Made by a program: the position numbers and the translations under genes. 44,442 nucleotides of DNA from Bacillota bacterium (GTDB lineage Bacteria > Bacillota > UBA994): assembly GCA_018333655.1 (NCBI GenBank), contig JAGXTJ010000005.1, positions 1 through 44,442 on the forward strand, read 5' to 3'. The notes under the pieces are model-generated. The model was given only the letters and a program-made list of their open reading frames with translations. It was not told the DNA's origin and ran no database searches. This document shows, one piece after another, positions 33,980-42,528 of the stretch. Position 1 is the first letter of the stretch, and each line of letters opens with the position of its first letter.

Positions 33980-34001
33980 AGCGCAGGCGTATGCCTGCGC
34001 T
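33980..34001 (-). terminator. Terminator of the DUF1540 gene
   Basis: AGCGCAGGC, GTAT, GCCTGCGCT: nine perfect pairs, followed on the minus strand by TTTTGCATTTT. Confidence 0.75.
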
Positions 34002-34005
34002 AAGC

Positions 34006-34173
34006 CTATAGAGTTTTGTTGACAAAGGTAGAACAGTCCGTGCCTTGGATGCTGGTGGCCTTAGGCCCCTGTACTGTGATACTTGATGCTAGGCAGTGGT
34101 TGCCCTTGTTCCAGTGGCGGCAGGTCTCTACAACACATTTTACTCGGCCGATGGGACTCGTATTTGTTTCCAA
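34006..34173 (-). CDS. DUF1540-type small Cys protein
   Basis: 55 residues read from TTG 34173, which has AGGAGGTG six bases upstream. Four Cys: C13 and C18 (KCVVETCRHW), C27 (GNHC) and C47 (GTDCSTF). The CVV..C..........C..DCSTF pattern matches DUF1540 proteins, small and common in spore-forming Firmicutes; they probably bind a metal. Because it starts with TTG and is short it is easily missed. A strong hairpin terminator follows at 33980, supporting a real gene. Promoter not identified with certainty. Confidence 0.82.
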   Translation of the reverse strand: METNTSPIGRVKCVVETCRHWNKGNHCLASSITVQGPKATSIQGTDCSTFVNKTL

Positions 34174-34277
34174 AAATATCACCTCCTCTGCACTTAATGT
34201 GCCAGCTTTCTTTGTCTGACATGCGTCGAAACAAAGATTTTGTGCAATTTTTCGCGGGCTTTAGTAGGCTCTGGCAG

Positions 34278-34309
34278 TTGTAAACCATCGTAAGCAAAGA
34301 GGTTGACAT
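34278..34309 (+). promoter_or_regulatory. BirA operator upstream of bioY
   Basis: TTGTAAACC, 14 bases, GGTTGACAT: the Firmicutes biotin operator pattern (GTTAACC-type half sites in dyad). The right half overlaps the -35 box. BirA, whose HTH-containing gene is in this window, would bind when biotin-bound and block transcription. Confidence 0.8.
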
Positions 34310-34331
34310 GCTTGCTTCCGTATTCTAAAAT
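34303..34331 (+). promoter_or_regulatory. bioY promoter
   Basis: TTGACA (34303-34308), 17-bp spacer, TAAAAT (34326-34331). Confidence 0.8.
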
Positions 34332-34350
34332 AATGCGGGAGGTGATATGC

Positions 34351-34899
34351 ATGAAGTTTTCTACGCAGGAGATCGCTCGTGTGGGTATTTTTGCCGCTCT
34401 ACATGTAGCCGCAGCCCTTATGCTGCGCTATGGTGGCCCTGCGGTGGTACCCTTTAGTTTGGTGCCCTTTATGGCCTTTCTGGCGGCTTTCACTCTTGGT
34501 AGTAAGCTCGGTGCCCTGAGCTTAGCTGTCTACACGCTCCTTGGATTGATGGGTTTGCCCGTATTTGCCCGGCCACCGTTCGGTGGCGTAACCTACGTGC
34601 TGCAGCCAACTTTTGGTTTTATCCTTGGCTTTATCGCCGCCGCTTACTTCGCCGGCAAGTTTGATATCCGTACTTGGCGCGGTGCGGCTTTGGCCATGGT
34701 CGTTGGTGTTCTGGTGCTGTACTTGGTTGGCGTGCCCTACTTGGTGGCCGTCATTCGCTTTTACTTAGGCAGACCTTTTACTTGGCAAAGGGCGTTTGAA
34801 GTGGCAGTGGCGCCTTTTATAGCTCTAGACATGGTCAAAGTTTTTGTGGCAGTGCTACTGGCGCGACAACTAAAAAAGCGCCTGCCATATCTTTCGTAA
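34351..34899 (+). CDS. bioY: Biotin transporter S component BioY
   Basis: 182 residues with six hydrophobic segments. The motif LMGLPVFARPPFGGVTYVLQPTFGFILGF (residues about 68-96) is typical of the BioY substrate-binding S component of ECF transporters. It captures biotin with the shared ECF energising module, not in this window. ATG 34351 follows GGGAGG. Control by BirA is shown by the upstream operator. Confidence 0.93.
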   Translation: MKFSTQEIARVGIFAALHVAAALMLRYGGPAVVPFSLVPFMAFLAAFTLGSKLGALSLAVYTLLGLMGLPVFARPPFGGVTYVLQPTFGFILGFIAAAYFAGKFDIRTWRGAALAMVVGVLVLYLVGVPYLVAVIRFYLGRPFTWQRAFEVAVAPFIALDMVKVFVAVLLARQLKKRLPYLS

Positions 34900-34929
34900 T
34901 TGATGTCGTTGCCCCTCTGGAGGAAAAAG

Positions 34930-34967
34930 AAAGATGGCCTGCCCTGCTGGGCGAAGGCCATCTTTTT
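34930..34967. terminator. Bidirectional terminator between bioY and the asparaginase gene
   Basis: AAAGATGGCCT with GCCC/GGGC, then AGGCCATCTTT and T-run; A-run on the other side serves the opposite strand. Confidence 0.85.
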
Positions 34968-34971
34968 GTCG

Positions 34972-35961
34972 CTAGTATTTGAAGAACATCTCTTGTATTC
35001 GGGTGTGGTCTTGCGTAATAGTCAAAGCTAACATCAGGAGAATGCGTGCCTTCTGTGGCGAGAGGCTGTCGGCGGCTATGAAGTCGCGGGGGGGTTGCGG
35101 CAGTATGCGCCCGGTTCCCGTGCGACTGGCCCGGACTACAATGGTGCCGGCGTCGTAAGCTACGCGCAGGGCGTCCTCGGCCGGGGGGGAGATATGGCCT
35201 GCCCCTGCTCCCGCTAAGACTAGGCCGGTAGCGCCAATGCCGAGCAAGGCATTGACCAGTAAGGCATCGGCTCCCACATAGCCGAGGATGATATCGACGC
35301 GGGGGAGTTCTTGCACCTGGGACACATCAAATTCGGTCTGGACGGTATGCAGCCGCGTGGGGCGGTAATATATCTCGGGGTAACCGTTGTCAATTGTGCC
35401 GACCGTGCCAAAGTCATAGGCGCGAAACGTGTCTAGCCGATTGGTGTTGGCCTTGGTGACCTCGCGTGCGGCATAGATTTCATCATTCATGACTACCAAG
35501 ACGCCTAGTCCCCGGGCGGCTTCACAAGTGCAGACACGAATGGCATTTACTAAATTCATGGGACCGTCTGAACTTAGGGCTGAGGCAGGGCGCATGGCAC
35601 CGACGACGACCACGGGTTTCTCGGTCTTAACTACCAAACTAAGAAAGTAGGCTGTCTCTTCGAGGGTGTCGGTGCCGTGGGTGATGACCAGGCCGGCCAA
35701 ATCATCTTCCTCGGCAAAAAGGGCATTGATGCGCTTTGCCAAAGTCAGCCAGTGGGCTGGCGTCAAGTCTGAACTAGGCAAGTTAGCAAATTGTTCGCCC
35801 GTGACGTGGGCGAATTGGCCTACTTGTGGGATATTTGCTAGTAGTTCGCTAACTTTAAGTTGTCCCGCTTTGTAGCCCATAGTCTGCAAAGGGGAAGCTG
35901 CATGCCCGGCTATGGTGCCCCCGGTCGCCAAAACCCGCACATGGGGGAGTGTATCGCTCAT
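34972..35961 (-). CDS. L-asparaginase (type II-like)
   Basis: 329 residues. VRVLATGGTIAGHA holds the nucleophile Thr, and VITHGTDTLEETAYFL has the second catalytic Thr/Asp. VVVGAMRPASALSSDGPMNL is the usual third motif. It hydrolyses asparagine to aspartate and ammonia. There is no signal peptide, so it is likely cytoplasmic. ATG 35961 follows AGGAGG and the birA gene is ten bases upstream, so the two are in one operon. Confidence 0.92.
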   Translation of the reverse strand: MSDTLPHVRVLATGGTIAGHAASPLQTMGYKAGQLKVSELLANIPQVGQFAHVTGEQFANLPSSDLTPAHWLTLAKRINALFAEEDDLAGLVITHGTDTLEETAYFLSLVVKTEKPVVVVGAMRPASALSSDGPMNLVNAIRVCTCEAARGLGVLVVMNDEIYAAREVTKANTNRLDTFRAYDFGTVGTIDNGYPEIYYRPTRLHTVQTEFDVSQVQELPRVDIILGYVGADALLVNALLGIGATGLVLAGAGAGHISPPAEDALRVAYDAGTIVVRASRTGTGRILPQPPRDFIAADSLSPQKARILLMLALTITQDHTRIQEMFFKY

Positions 35962-35971
35962 ATCTTTCCTC

Positions 35972-36934
35972 CTAATATCTCACCGTGACGTCGCCAGCGG
36001 TTACGACTTTGTCTTCACCACTATCTAGGGTAATGAGGAGCGCGCCTTCGCTCGTAATATCGCGCGCTACCCCGCACAGCTCGCCTTGCAGCGTATGCAC
36101 GGTCACTTTGCGCCCTAGGGTATGCGAGTGAAGTCGCCACTTGTCATATATCTCTTCTACCCGCGCAGCGAGAAAAAGGGTGTAGTTCTCCTCTAGCGCA
36201 CAAAGTATTCTAGCTAGTATTTCGGCTCGCTTAGGGCGAATTCCTGCGCTATAAAGATCGGTAGACAGCGTCTCTAAGAGAGGGGGGTGTCCACTGACGT
36301 TTAGACCTATGCCCAGCACGACGTAGTTTGTGTGGTCAAGCTCGGCACTCGTTTCGGCTAGTATGCCGCATAGCTTTCGCCCCGCGAGATAGACATCGTT
36401 AGGCCATTTAAGAGTAGTGGTGACCCCTAGTTGGGCCAAGGCCTCTACCACGGCCACCCCAGCCATCAGCGTAAGACCGTGGAGGAGATTTGGGGGGAGG
36501 GGGGGATAGAGGAGCACCGAAAAGAGTAGGCCTTCGCCGGGCCCAGCCTGCCAGGTGCGACCGCGGCGCCCTCGGCCGGCACTCTGGCGATCAGTGGCCA
36601 TGGTGAGCCCCCTTAGTTGCACCGGCGCCTCATCGGCCAAGTGTTTGAGCCTGGCATTGGTAGAATCGCACTCCGCGAGGTATATGATTTGCCGGCCAAT
36701 GCTGCTCGGGGTAAAATGGGCATGAACTAGGGCCTGGTGCAGAGTGTCGGGGCAATCCTGTAGGACATATCCCTGGCCGGGCACAGCCTTAATACTGAAC
36801 CCGAGTGAACGCAGTTCCGAGATGTGCTTCCAAATGGCGGCGCGTGACAAGCCTAGTTCGCGCGCCATGTCCTCACCAGAAAAACAAGCCTCGGCGAGCA
36901 GTAGTCGCAAGATGTGATCGGTAGTGGGATGCAA
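35972..36934 (-). CDS. birA: Biotin protein ligase / repressor BirA
   Basis: 320 residues. The N-terminal HTH (ILRLLLAEACFSGEDMAREL, LSRAAIWKHISELRSLGF) is of the DNA-binding class II type, so it can repress. The ligase core has DRQSAGRGRRGRTW (GRGRRGR biotinyl-AMP loop) and LKWPNDVYLAGRKLCGI. It attaches biotin to carboxyl carriers and represses biotin genes, probably bioY here through the 34278 operator. TTG 36934 follows GAGGTG. Followed by the asparaginase gene. Confidence 0.95.
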   Translation of the reverse strand: MHPTTDHILRLLLAEACFSGEDMARELGLSRAAIWKHISELRSLGFSIKAVPGQGYVLQDCPDTLHQALVHAHFTPSSIGRQIIYLAECDSTNARLKHLADEAPVQLRGLTMATDRQSAGRGRRGRTWQAGPGEGLLFSVLLYPPLPPNLLHGLTLMAGVAVVEALAQLGVTTTLKWPNDVYLAGRKLCGILAETSAELDHTNYVVLGIGLNVSGHPPLLETLSTDLYSAGIRPKRAEILARILCALEENYTLFLAARVEEIYDKWRLHSHTLGRKVTVHTLQGELCGVARDITSEGALLITLDSGEDKVVTAGDVTVRY

Positions 36935-36943
36935 GTAATCACC

Positions 36944-37501
36944 TCATTTGTGGTTCTTGGCGAGCACTGCTCCGAGCGTGAGGGCAGCGCGAAAGGCCTC
37001 TGACTCGCTAGTCACAGGGTGTTGGTCTGTATGCGTAGCAGTTAGCGTATGGAGTAGAGGAGCACCTAGGCAGTGCAAAAACATTTTGCAGGCCGCCTCG
37101 GTAGTTGCCACCCCTTGACCTCGGTGGTCTGGCGCACCTGCGGTCAGCACGAGTACCCCGGCCCGATTACTTCTGCGGCGCGCCGGGTTAGTCCAAAAAT
37201 ACTGGCAGCGGTCGATGACGCTCTTTAGTTGCGCACTGACCCCATAAAAATAGATAGGCGAGGCCAGAATGACTAGGTCGCTCTCGGCCAAGAGTGGGTA
37301 AAGCGTATGCATGTCGTCTTCTTGTGCGCAGCGGGCCTCCCCTTGGCATTGGTAGCAAGAGAGGCAAGGCATAAGCTTACACCCGGCAACATGGAATTCA
37401 TGCACCTCGTGGTGGTCACAAAGAGGTTTTAATAGGGCACTGAGTAGGGTTTTTGTATTGCCGCTTGGGCGAGGGCTTCCCTGGAGGGCTAGAACACGCA
37501 T
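36944..37501 (-). CDS. Flavodoxin-like FMN reductase
   Basis: 185 residues. The FMN-binding loop LALQGSPRPSGNTKTLLSALL is at the start. A Cys-rich motif CKLMPCLSCYQCQGEARC (about 39-56) may bind iron-sulfur or act as a redox centre, as in iron-sulfur flavoproteins. LVILASPIYFYGVSAQLKSVIDR completes the fold. ATG 37501 is preceded by GGGAGG; the longer frame has none. Same direction as birA, ten bases away. Confidence 0.87.
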   Translation of the reverse strand: MRVLALQGSPRPSGNTKTLLSALLKPLCDHHEVHEFHVAGCKLMPCLSCYQCQGEARCAQEDDMHTLYPLLAESDLVILASPIYFYGVSAQLKSVIDRCQYFWTNPARRRSNRAGVLVLTAGAPDHRGQGVATTEAACKMFLHCLGAPLLHTLTATHTDQHPVTSESEAFRAALTLGAVLAKNHK

Positions 37502-37625
37502 GAAAGGCCTCCCTTGACTAGTCTCCTGCAAAAGCTTAGCACTTTGTTTTCTCCCGGGCAAGTGAGAATGCTTGAGAGCAGGCAGGAATAGTGATATATT
37601 TAGGCCATTGGAAGGAGGTGTTGAC

Positions 37626-37787
37626 GTGGCTAAATGGGTTTGTGTGGTTTGCGCTTATGTGTATGACCCGGCACAAGGAGACTATGATGGCGGCATAGCA
37701 CCAGGTACTACCTTTGAAGAGCTTCCTTCGGACTGGGTATGCCCTCTCTGTGGGGTGGGCAAGGATCAGTTTGAACTAGCAGAGTAA
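37626..37787 (+). CDS. Rubredoxin
   Basis: 53 residues. Two CxxC pairs are seen, [18 protein letters not shown] and [14 protein letters not shown], which bind one iron. It is an electron carrier, typical of anaerobes, and may support peroxide or oxygen reduction. GTG 37626 has AGGAGGTG at five bases. A neat terminator follows at 37832. Confidence 0.95.
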   Translation: MAKWVCVVCAYVYDPAQGDYDGGIAPGTTFEELPSDWVCPLCGVGKDQFELAE

Positions 37788-37831
37788 GGCAGGTTTAGCG
37801 TCGGCACGACGTAATGACAAACATACCAAAG

Positions 37832-37854
37832 ACCCCGCCGAGCGGGGTTTTTTC
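37832..37854 (+). terminator. Terminator after the rubredoxin gene
   Basis: ACCCCGC, CGA, GCGGGGT then TTTTT: a compact hairpin with T-run, between convergent genes. Confidence 0.85.
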
Positions 37855-37871
37855 TGGTGAAGAAACTTAAA

Positions 37872-39056
37872 TTACCTGAATACAAGTCCGATTCGCCTAA
37901 AAGAAGCGCGCACCTCGAGAGCAAGGACAAAGTGCGGAAAGGCCTCTTCCCACTTGAGAGCGGCAAATTGCTCTGGTGCATGGCGCCTTAGCTGCTCACC
38001 TATACCGATAACATCTACTTGGTAGACCTCTTGGATAGCCTTCAGGCTGGCACGAATTTCTGTCTCGATTTGTTGCACCAAAACACGTTCGAATTGCTTA
38101 AGGAGTGGGTAGGTAATACCCTGTTCGCGGAGCGGCCACTGGGTCAGGTTACCGTCCTGACTAACTACAGCTGTTAGACGTGCGCCATTAGCTGCCTTGC
38201 GCATTCTAAATTTTACGGAAGCAAAGTTGGCATGTTGCGTAATTGCTCCTTCTTCGCGCGGGATGCTGATGATGGTGTTTTTGACAGAACCCATCAGCCA
38301 GGCTAGGCCGCGACTCTCTGTCGTGTCGAGGAAGCCCACCAAACGGTCATCTCTAAAAACGGCGGAGCCCTTTAAGAGCAGCGCCTCGGGTTTTTTTTCT
38401 GCTTCTGCAGGTGGTTTTTCTTCTGGGGCTACCGCAGGGCTTTCCTCCTCTGTCTCCTCTAGAGGCTGTAGCAGGGGGAGTATAATTTGCAGGCGCGGTC
38501 TGTTGTGCCACGCTTGGCGCGTACGGAGGAACTCAGAGGGTGGGATCATGCCCGTTCTTTCTCCCTGCTTAAGAAGCTCGACCATGTAGTCCGCGGGCAT
38601 TTGCACAACTTTTGGCTCTACCAGAAGTATATCTTCTGCCTTGTCGACTGCTACTGCCAAGCGTATGGTGTCACGCACCTGCCGTTCTCTGGCGAGGAAA
38701 TCGAGCAGTTGGTGGATGCCGTCTTTGGCAAAGTCTTGCCCCATGATCACAACCTGCAAATGCCCTAGGAAGGGTTCTCTGCCAAAGAGAGCGGGCATAT
38801 TGAAGATGCCTTCTATAAGGGAGGGGGCAGTAAAGCTAGTCACCCATACCGGTCTCTCGGCCCCTTGACCTCCGCCGCCGCCCGCTCCCCCGGCCGGGAG
38901 AGCTACTTGAACTGTTAGGCGAACACCATTTTCGTCAGCATCTACACCTAGGGCCATGACGAAGGCCAAGGATTCAACTTCGCGTGAGCTCCAGCAACTG
39001 GTGTGTAAGATGAGTAGAACGGCAAGTAGGAGCATGATGGCTGCTTTACGTACCAC
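37872..39056 (-). CDS. Ger(x)C-family spore germination lipoprotein
   Basis: 394 residues. A lipobox is seen at LLILHTSCW (Cys21), followed by SSREVESLAFVMALGVD, the family opening. The rest includes GREPFLGHLQVVIMGQDFA and a variable proline/glutamate-rich insert (about 200-220) before the C-terminal domain. It is the GerC subunit of a nutrient germinant receptor on the spore inner membrane. GTG 39056 overlaps the gerB end by 11 bases, so it is coupled. Confidence 0.9.
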   Translation of the reverse strand: MVRKAAIMLLLAVLLILHTSCWSSREVESLAFVMALGVDADENGVRLTVQVALPAGGAGGGGGQGAERPVWVTSFTAPSLIEGIFNMPALFGREPFLGHLQVVIMGQDFAKDGIHQLLDFLARERQVRDTIRLAVAVDKAEDILLVEPKVVQMPADYMVELLKQGERTGMIPPSEFLRTRQAWHNRPRLQIILPLLQPLEETEEESPAVAPEEKPPAEAEKKPEALLLKGSAVFRDDRLVGFLDTTESRGLAWLMGSVKNTIISIPREEGAITQHANFASVKFRMRKAANGARLTAVVSQDGNLTQWPLREQGITYPLLKQFERVLVQQIETEIRASLKAIQEVYQVDVIGIGEQLRRHAPEQFAALKWEEAFPHFVLALEVRASFRRIGLVFR

Positions 39057-40155
39057 GCGCGATACGTCCTCGGCCGGTTTTGCCTACCCAGAGCCCCCCG
39101 AGTAAAAGTAGTAGCAAGAGACCTGCTTCATAGAAAGGCGCATAATGGTGGAACATGGCTTCAAACAGTGAGCTTTGCACAATGTTGTCGGCCTGAAAGG
39201 AGAAGTAAAAGGAAAGCGCGGCGATAGGTATGATGAAGGTTCTATAATTCTTAACCCCGGTAGTTGTAGCGAGCCCGAGGCAGGAGCCATAGAAGAGTAC
39301 GGCAATTTTGATGAAGGTGCCCATTATCCAGACGGCCAGGTAAAGGGCTTCGATGCGCTCAAGAAATGCACCTAGAGGGGTATTGCGGGCCAGCTCAAGA
39401 ATTGGGTAGAGCACCGTCTGGGCTAAATTAGGGCTCAGGCTGGTGACAACGGCAACTTGTGCCCCAGCCATGATAACTGTGGCCATGATAATTGCCCAAG
39501 TATTGTACTTGAGTACAGACCCTTGGTCTTTGACAAAACTAAAAAACAAGAGGACGATCAGTCCATCAATAATGATGCTGCCAGATACGAGCGTGGAGAG
39601 CATGAGCTGACTGGGCTCCACAGCCAGCAAGGGGCGTAGCCATCCGAAGTCAGCTCTGAGCAGTCCGGCCACTATGACGATAAGCCACGACAGCAATATT
39701 AGAGGCGCGAAGCCTTCGTTAAAACGAGCGAGGCTCTCTAAGCCTAAATAGACCCCGAAGCAGACTAAGCCCAACATAAGGGCGATGTTTGCACTGAGCG
39801 GCGTTTCGGGTAGTATGGCAGAGATGAGAAAATCCCCGAGGTCGCGTAGTACCATGGTGCCGATGAGGAGATTAAAGACGACTAAGCTTAGAGCAATGAG
39901 TGAGCCTAGCCATCTGCCGTAGATAAGTTTGGCGTACTCAAAGGGAGTATGGTCGGGGAACATTTTGGCTACGCTGACGGCCAAGTAGAGAATAAGCATG
40001 CTCAAAACCGCCCCTCCCGCTATGGCCATGATGCCCTGCGCTCCCGCTATACCTGTTACTAGGCGTATGGCGCCAAAAAACAAGACCCCGATAATACCGG
40101 TCAGTTTTAAGAACATGAGTTGCCTGGCGCTAATCTGTTTCGTTGCCTTCGTCAT
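39046..40155 (-). CDS. Spore germination permease GerB family (GerAB/ArcD/ProY)
   Basis: 369 residues with about ten hydrophobic segments. ISARQLMFLKLTGIIGVLFF and SVAKMFPDHTPFEYAKLIYGRWLGSLIAL are the usual motifs. It is the integral-membrane subunit that probably binds germinants such as amino acids. ATG 40155 follows GGGAGG at seven bases; the longer frame begins inside gerA. It overlaps the gerA gene by 26 bases. Confidence 0.9.
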   Translation of the reverse strand: MTKATKQISARQLMFLKLTGIIGVLFFGAIRLVTGIAGAQGIMAIAGGAVLSMLILYLAVSVAKMFPDHTPFEYAKLIYGRWLGSLIALSLVVFNLLIGTMVLRDLGDFLISAILPETPLSANIALMLGLVCFGVYLGLESLARFNEGFAPLILLSWLIVIVAGLLRADFGWLRPLLAVEPSQLMLSTLVSGSIIIDGLIVLLFFSFVKDQGSVLKYNTWAIIMATVIMAGAQVAVVTSLSPNLAQTVLYPILELARNTPLGAFLERIEALYLAVWIMGTFIKIAVLFYGSCLGLATTTGVKNYRTFIIPIAALSFYFSFQADNIVQSSLFEAMFHHYAPFYEAGLLLLLLLGGLWVGKTGRGRIARGT

Positions 40156-41752
40156 GGCGTCCTCCCCGCTCGTGGTCATGTTGAATGAAGGATGGTTTAT
40201 TGATGCGTCTGCCTTGACGCGGGTGAAAGATTTGTGGCCGCATGGTAAGCATCCATAGGGGTGCGCGAACGAGGGTGTCTTTCATGGAGGCTAGGTTTGA
40301 CGGCGCTATGGGCGAGAGATAGGGTATGCCAAACGACTTTAGGCTCACTGCGTGCATTAAGATGACAATAATACCCGATACCACGCCATAGAGACCAAAG
40401 GCTCCCGCTAGGAGAATGAGGGGGAATCTTAGAAGGCGTAGCGACAGGCCGACATTAAAAGAAGGCACGGCAAAGGAGCCAATGGCCGTCAGTGCCACTA
40501 CCACGACCATAATGGGGCTTACGAGCCCTGCTGTTACGGCCGCTTGGCCGATAATGATGCCGCCAACTATGCCTATGGTTGGTCCAATGGGGCCGGGAAT
40601 GCGGATACCGCCTTCGCGGAGCAGCTCGAAAGTAATCTCCATAATGAGGGCTTCGACCATGGCGGGGAAGGGTACCCCTACCCTGGCCGCGGCAATGGCT
40701 ATTACCAGGTGCCGGGGAATCATTTCGTGATGAAAAGTAGTTATGGCGACATAAAGCGCTGGTAAGAGCACCCCGATGAGCAGGCTAATGGTGCGAATCC
40801 ACCGCACCCCTGTCATTAAGGTCCACCGCTCATAATGGTCCTCGGGAGTGGGCAGAAAGTTGCTCATGATGGCGGGGACCATGAGCGCAAAGGGTGTGCC
40901 GTCGACCATAATGGCGACCCTTCCCTCGAGGAGGGCCGCGGCGACTCTATCGGGCCTTTCGGTGTACTGCACTTGCGGAAAGGGTGAATAGGGACTATCT
41001 TCTATGTATTGTTCGATGTAGCCAGAGTCAAGGATGCCGTCCACATCTATGTATTGTAGGCGGCGGTAAACCTCAGCCACTAGTGCGGGGTCAGTTAAGT
41101 TGTCTTCATAGAGTATGGCGATGTCCGTCTGCGTGCGTCTACCGATGCGCGCGTACTTGACGCGCAGGTAGGGGCTCTTTATCCTGCGCCTGACGAGCGC
41201 GATATTGCTTTTAAAGAGCTCATTAAAGCCATCTTTGGGGCCGCGCACTGTTCGTTCAGAGGTAGGCTCCATGATGCCCCGGTGTTCCCAAGTTTTTACG
41301 CCAAGGAGGATCGCTTGCTCGCTACCATGAATAAGTAGTACCGCATCGGCTGCCAGTACGGCCTCCACACATTCGCGCAAGGTGCTGGCCTCTTTTATCT
41401 CCACTAGGGTCAGCAGATGGTTCTTGAGCGCGGCAAAACCACGCCTACCCATGCCCCACTCAGCGTGGCCAGTTTGGCGGGCGAAAAGCATGAGGGGAGC
41501 GAGGAGATCTCTTTGCAGGTGGTCTTTGTTCGTCAAACCATCAATAAAGACGACTACTGCGGGCAGTTCGCTGGCATTGTCGAGCTTGAATTCGCGAAAG
41601 ACAACATCGTCGCTTCCGCCGAGCTTTTGCTTGAGTAAGGCGAGATTTTCACCGATATTTGCGCCGAGGGGCTGATCTTTCTCGTCCATGATGGGGTGGG
41701 GAGGGGGCAGTTTCAGTGCCTGGTCAGCGCCCTTTTCTCTATTTTTCTGCAC
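40130..41752 (-). CDS. Spore germination receptor GerA family
   Basis: 540 residues. A soluble N-terminal part (about 1-300) is followed by four to five membrane segments. The signatures GYIEQYIEDSPYSPFPQVQYTERPDRVAAALLEGRVAIMVDGTPFALMVPA and REGGIRIPGPIGPTIGIVGGIIIGQAAVTAGLVSPIMVVVVALTAIG are typical of GerAA-type receptors. With the following gerB and gerC it makes one receptor operon. GTG 41752 follows GAGGG. A sigma-G-like -10 (CATAATA) lies upstream. Confidence 0.92.
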   Translation of the reverse strand: MQKNREKGADQALKLPPPHPIMDEKDQPLGANIGENLALLKQKLGGSDDVVFREFKLDNASELPAVVVFIDGLTNKDHLQRDLLAPLMLFARQTGHAEWGMGRRGFAALKNHLLTLVEIKEASTLRECVEAVLAADAVLLIHGSEQAILLGVKTWEHRGIMEPTSERTVRGPKDGFNELFKSNIALVRRRIKSPYLRVKYARIGRRTQTDIAILYEDNLTDPALVAEVYRRLQYIDVDGILDSGYIEQYIEDSPYSPFPQVQYTERPDRVAAALLEGRVAIMVDGTPFALMVPAIMSNFLPTPEDHYERWTLMTGVRWIRTISLLIGVLLPALYVAITTFHHEMIPRHLVIAIAAARVGVPFPAMVEALIMEITFELLREGGIRIPGPIGPTIGIVGGIIIGQAAVTAGLVSPIMVVVVALTAIGSFAVPSFNVGLSLRLLRFPLILLAGAFGLYGVVSGIIVILMHAVSLKSFGIPYLSPIAPSNLASMKDTLVRAPLWMLTMRPQIFHPRQGRRINKPSFIQHDHERGGRHDEGNETD

Positions 41753-41783
41753 AACTCACAACCCTCAGAGAAGAATTTTTACT

Positions 41784-41790
41784 TATTATG
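41784..41790 (-). promoter_or_regulatory. Candidate forespore (sigma-G-like) -10 of gerA
   Basis: CATAATA on the minus strand, 31 bases upstream of gerA, fits the sigma-G -10 pattern (CATnnTA), but the -35 region is not convincing. Low confidence. Confidence 0.3.
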
Positions 41791-41856
41791 CCCTCTGGGG
41801 GTATTTTTTCTCCCGTCCCGCTAAAACTCTCGGTAAGAATAGTTTAGGGGGCTAAC

Positions 41857-42528
41857 ATGAATCGTGCAGCCACGTTTCTAGAACTCACCCGACCCAAGTT
41901 CCTGCCTTTGTCGGTAATACCCATGCTCATCACGGCCAGATATGCCGGGCTGCCGGGGGAGGGTAGCCTACCACTTCTCTTCTGGTGTATGGTGGGTGTA
42001 GCCATGATGCACGCTGGCGCGAATGTGGTGAATGATTGTTATGATTACTGCCTAGGGGCAGACAAAAAAGACACCGCCGGCCGCTATTCTGGCGGCAGCG
42101 GGGTCTTGCCCAAGGGGTTAGTAGCAGTAGGGGAGGCCAAAGTGCTCTTTGCGGTGCTTTTCGTCGCCGCCATAGGTATTGCCGCGGGTTTATCGCGTAA
42201 TAGCGCTTGGCCAATCGTTTTTGCTTTAGGTGGTACAGCCGCGGGCATCGCCTACACAATGCCACCCTTTAAGCTATCATATCGGGGCTATGGTGAGCTC
42301 TTGGTGGCCCTAAGTTTTGGCCCGGGCCTTATGCTTAGCACCTACTATGTCTTGACAGGGGGTTACTCTACTGCGGTCTTCCTGGTCAGTGTGGTCATAG
42401 GTGCACTAATTGGCATGGTACTCTTACTAAATGAGTTCACGGACGCGGCGTCTGACAGATTGGCGGGCAAAAGAAATTTAGCGGTGCGCATACAAGATAT
42501 TCTCCACAAGCTACCTGCTGCCGAGTAG
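41857..42528 (+). CDS. UbiA-family prenyltransferase, shortened at the C-terminus
   Basis: 223 residues. LELTRPKFLPLSVIPMLI opens the protein, NVVNDCYDYCLGADKKDTAG holds the first Asp motif and LNEFTDAASDRLAGKRNLAVRI (about 190-211) the second. Hydrophobic segments lie between. Whole enzymes of the MenA/UbiA group usually have about 290 residues, so the last third is missing. The end, QDILHKLPAAE, is unlike the family and overlaps the convergent lysO-like gene. It may be inactive. ATG 41857 follows AGGGGG. Confidence 0.8.
   Translation: MNRAATFLELTRPKFLPLSVIPMLITARYAGLPGEGSLPLLFWCMVGVAMMHAGANVVNDCYDYCLGADKKDTAGRYSGGSGVLPKGLVAVGEAKVLFAVLFVAAIGIAAGLSRNSAWPIVFALGGTAAGIAYTMPPFKLSYRGYGELLVALSFGPGLMLSTYYVLTGGYSTAVFLVSVVIGALIGMVLLLNEFTDAASDRLAGKRNLAVRIQDILHKLPAAE

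Noticed and set aside
34061-34309. 82-codon minus-strand frame
   Set aside because: It overlaps the BirA operator and the DUF1540 gene in another frame, with no ribosome site. The DUF1540 frame has the conserved Cys.
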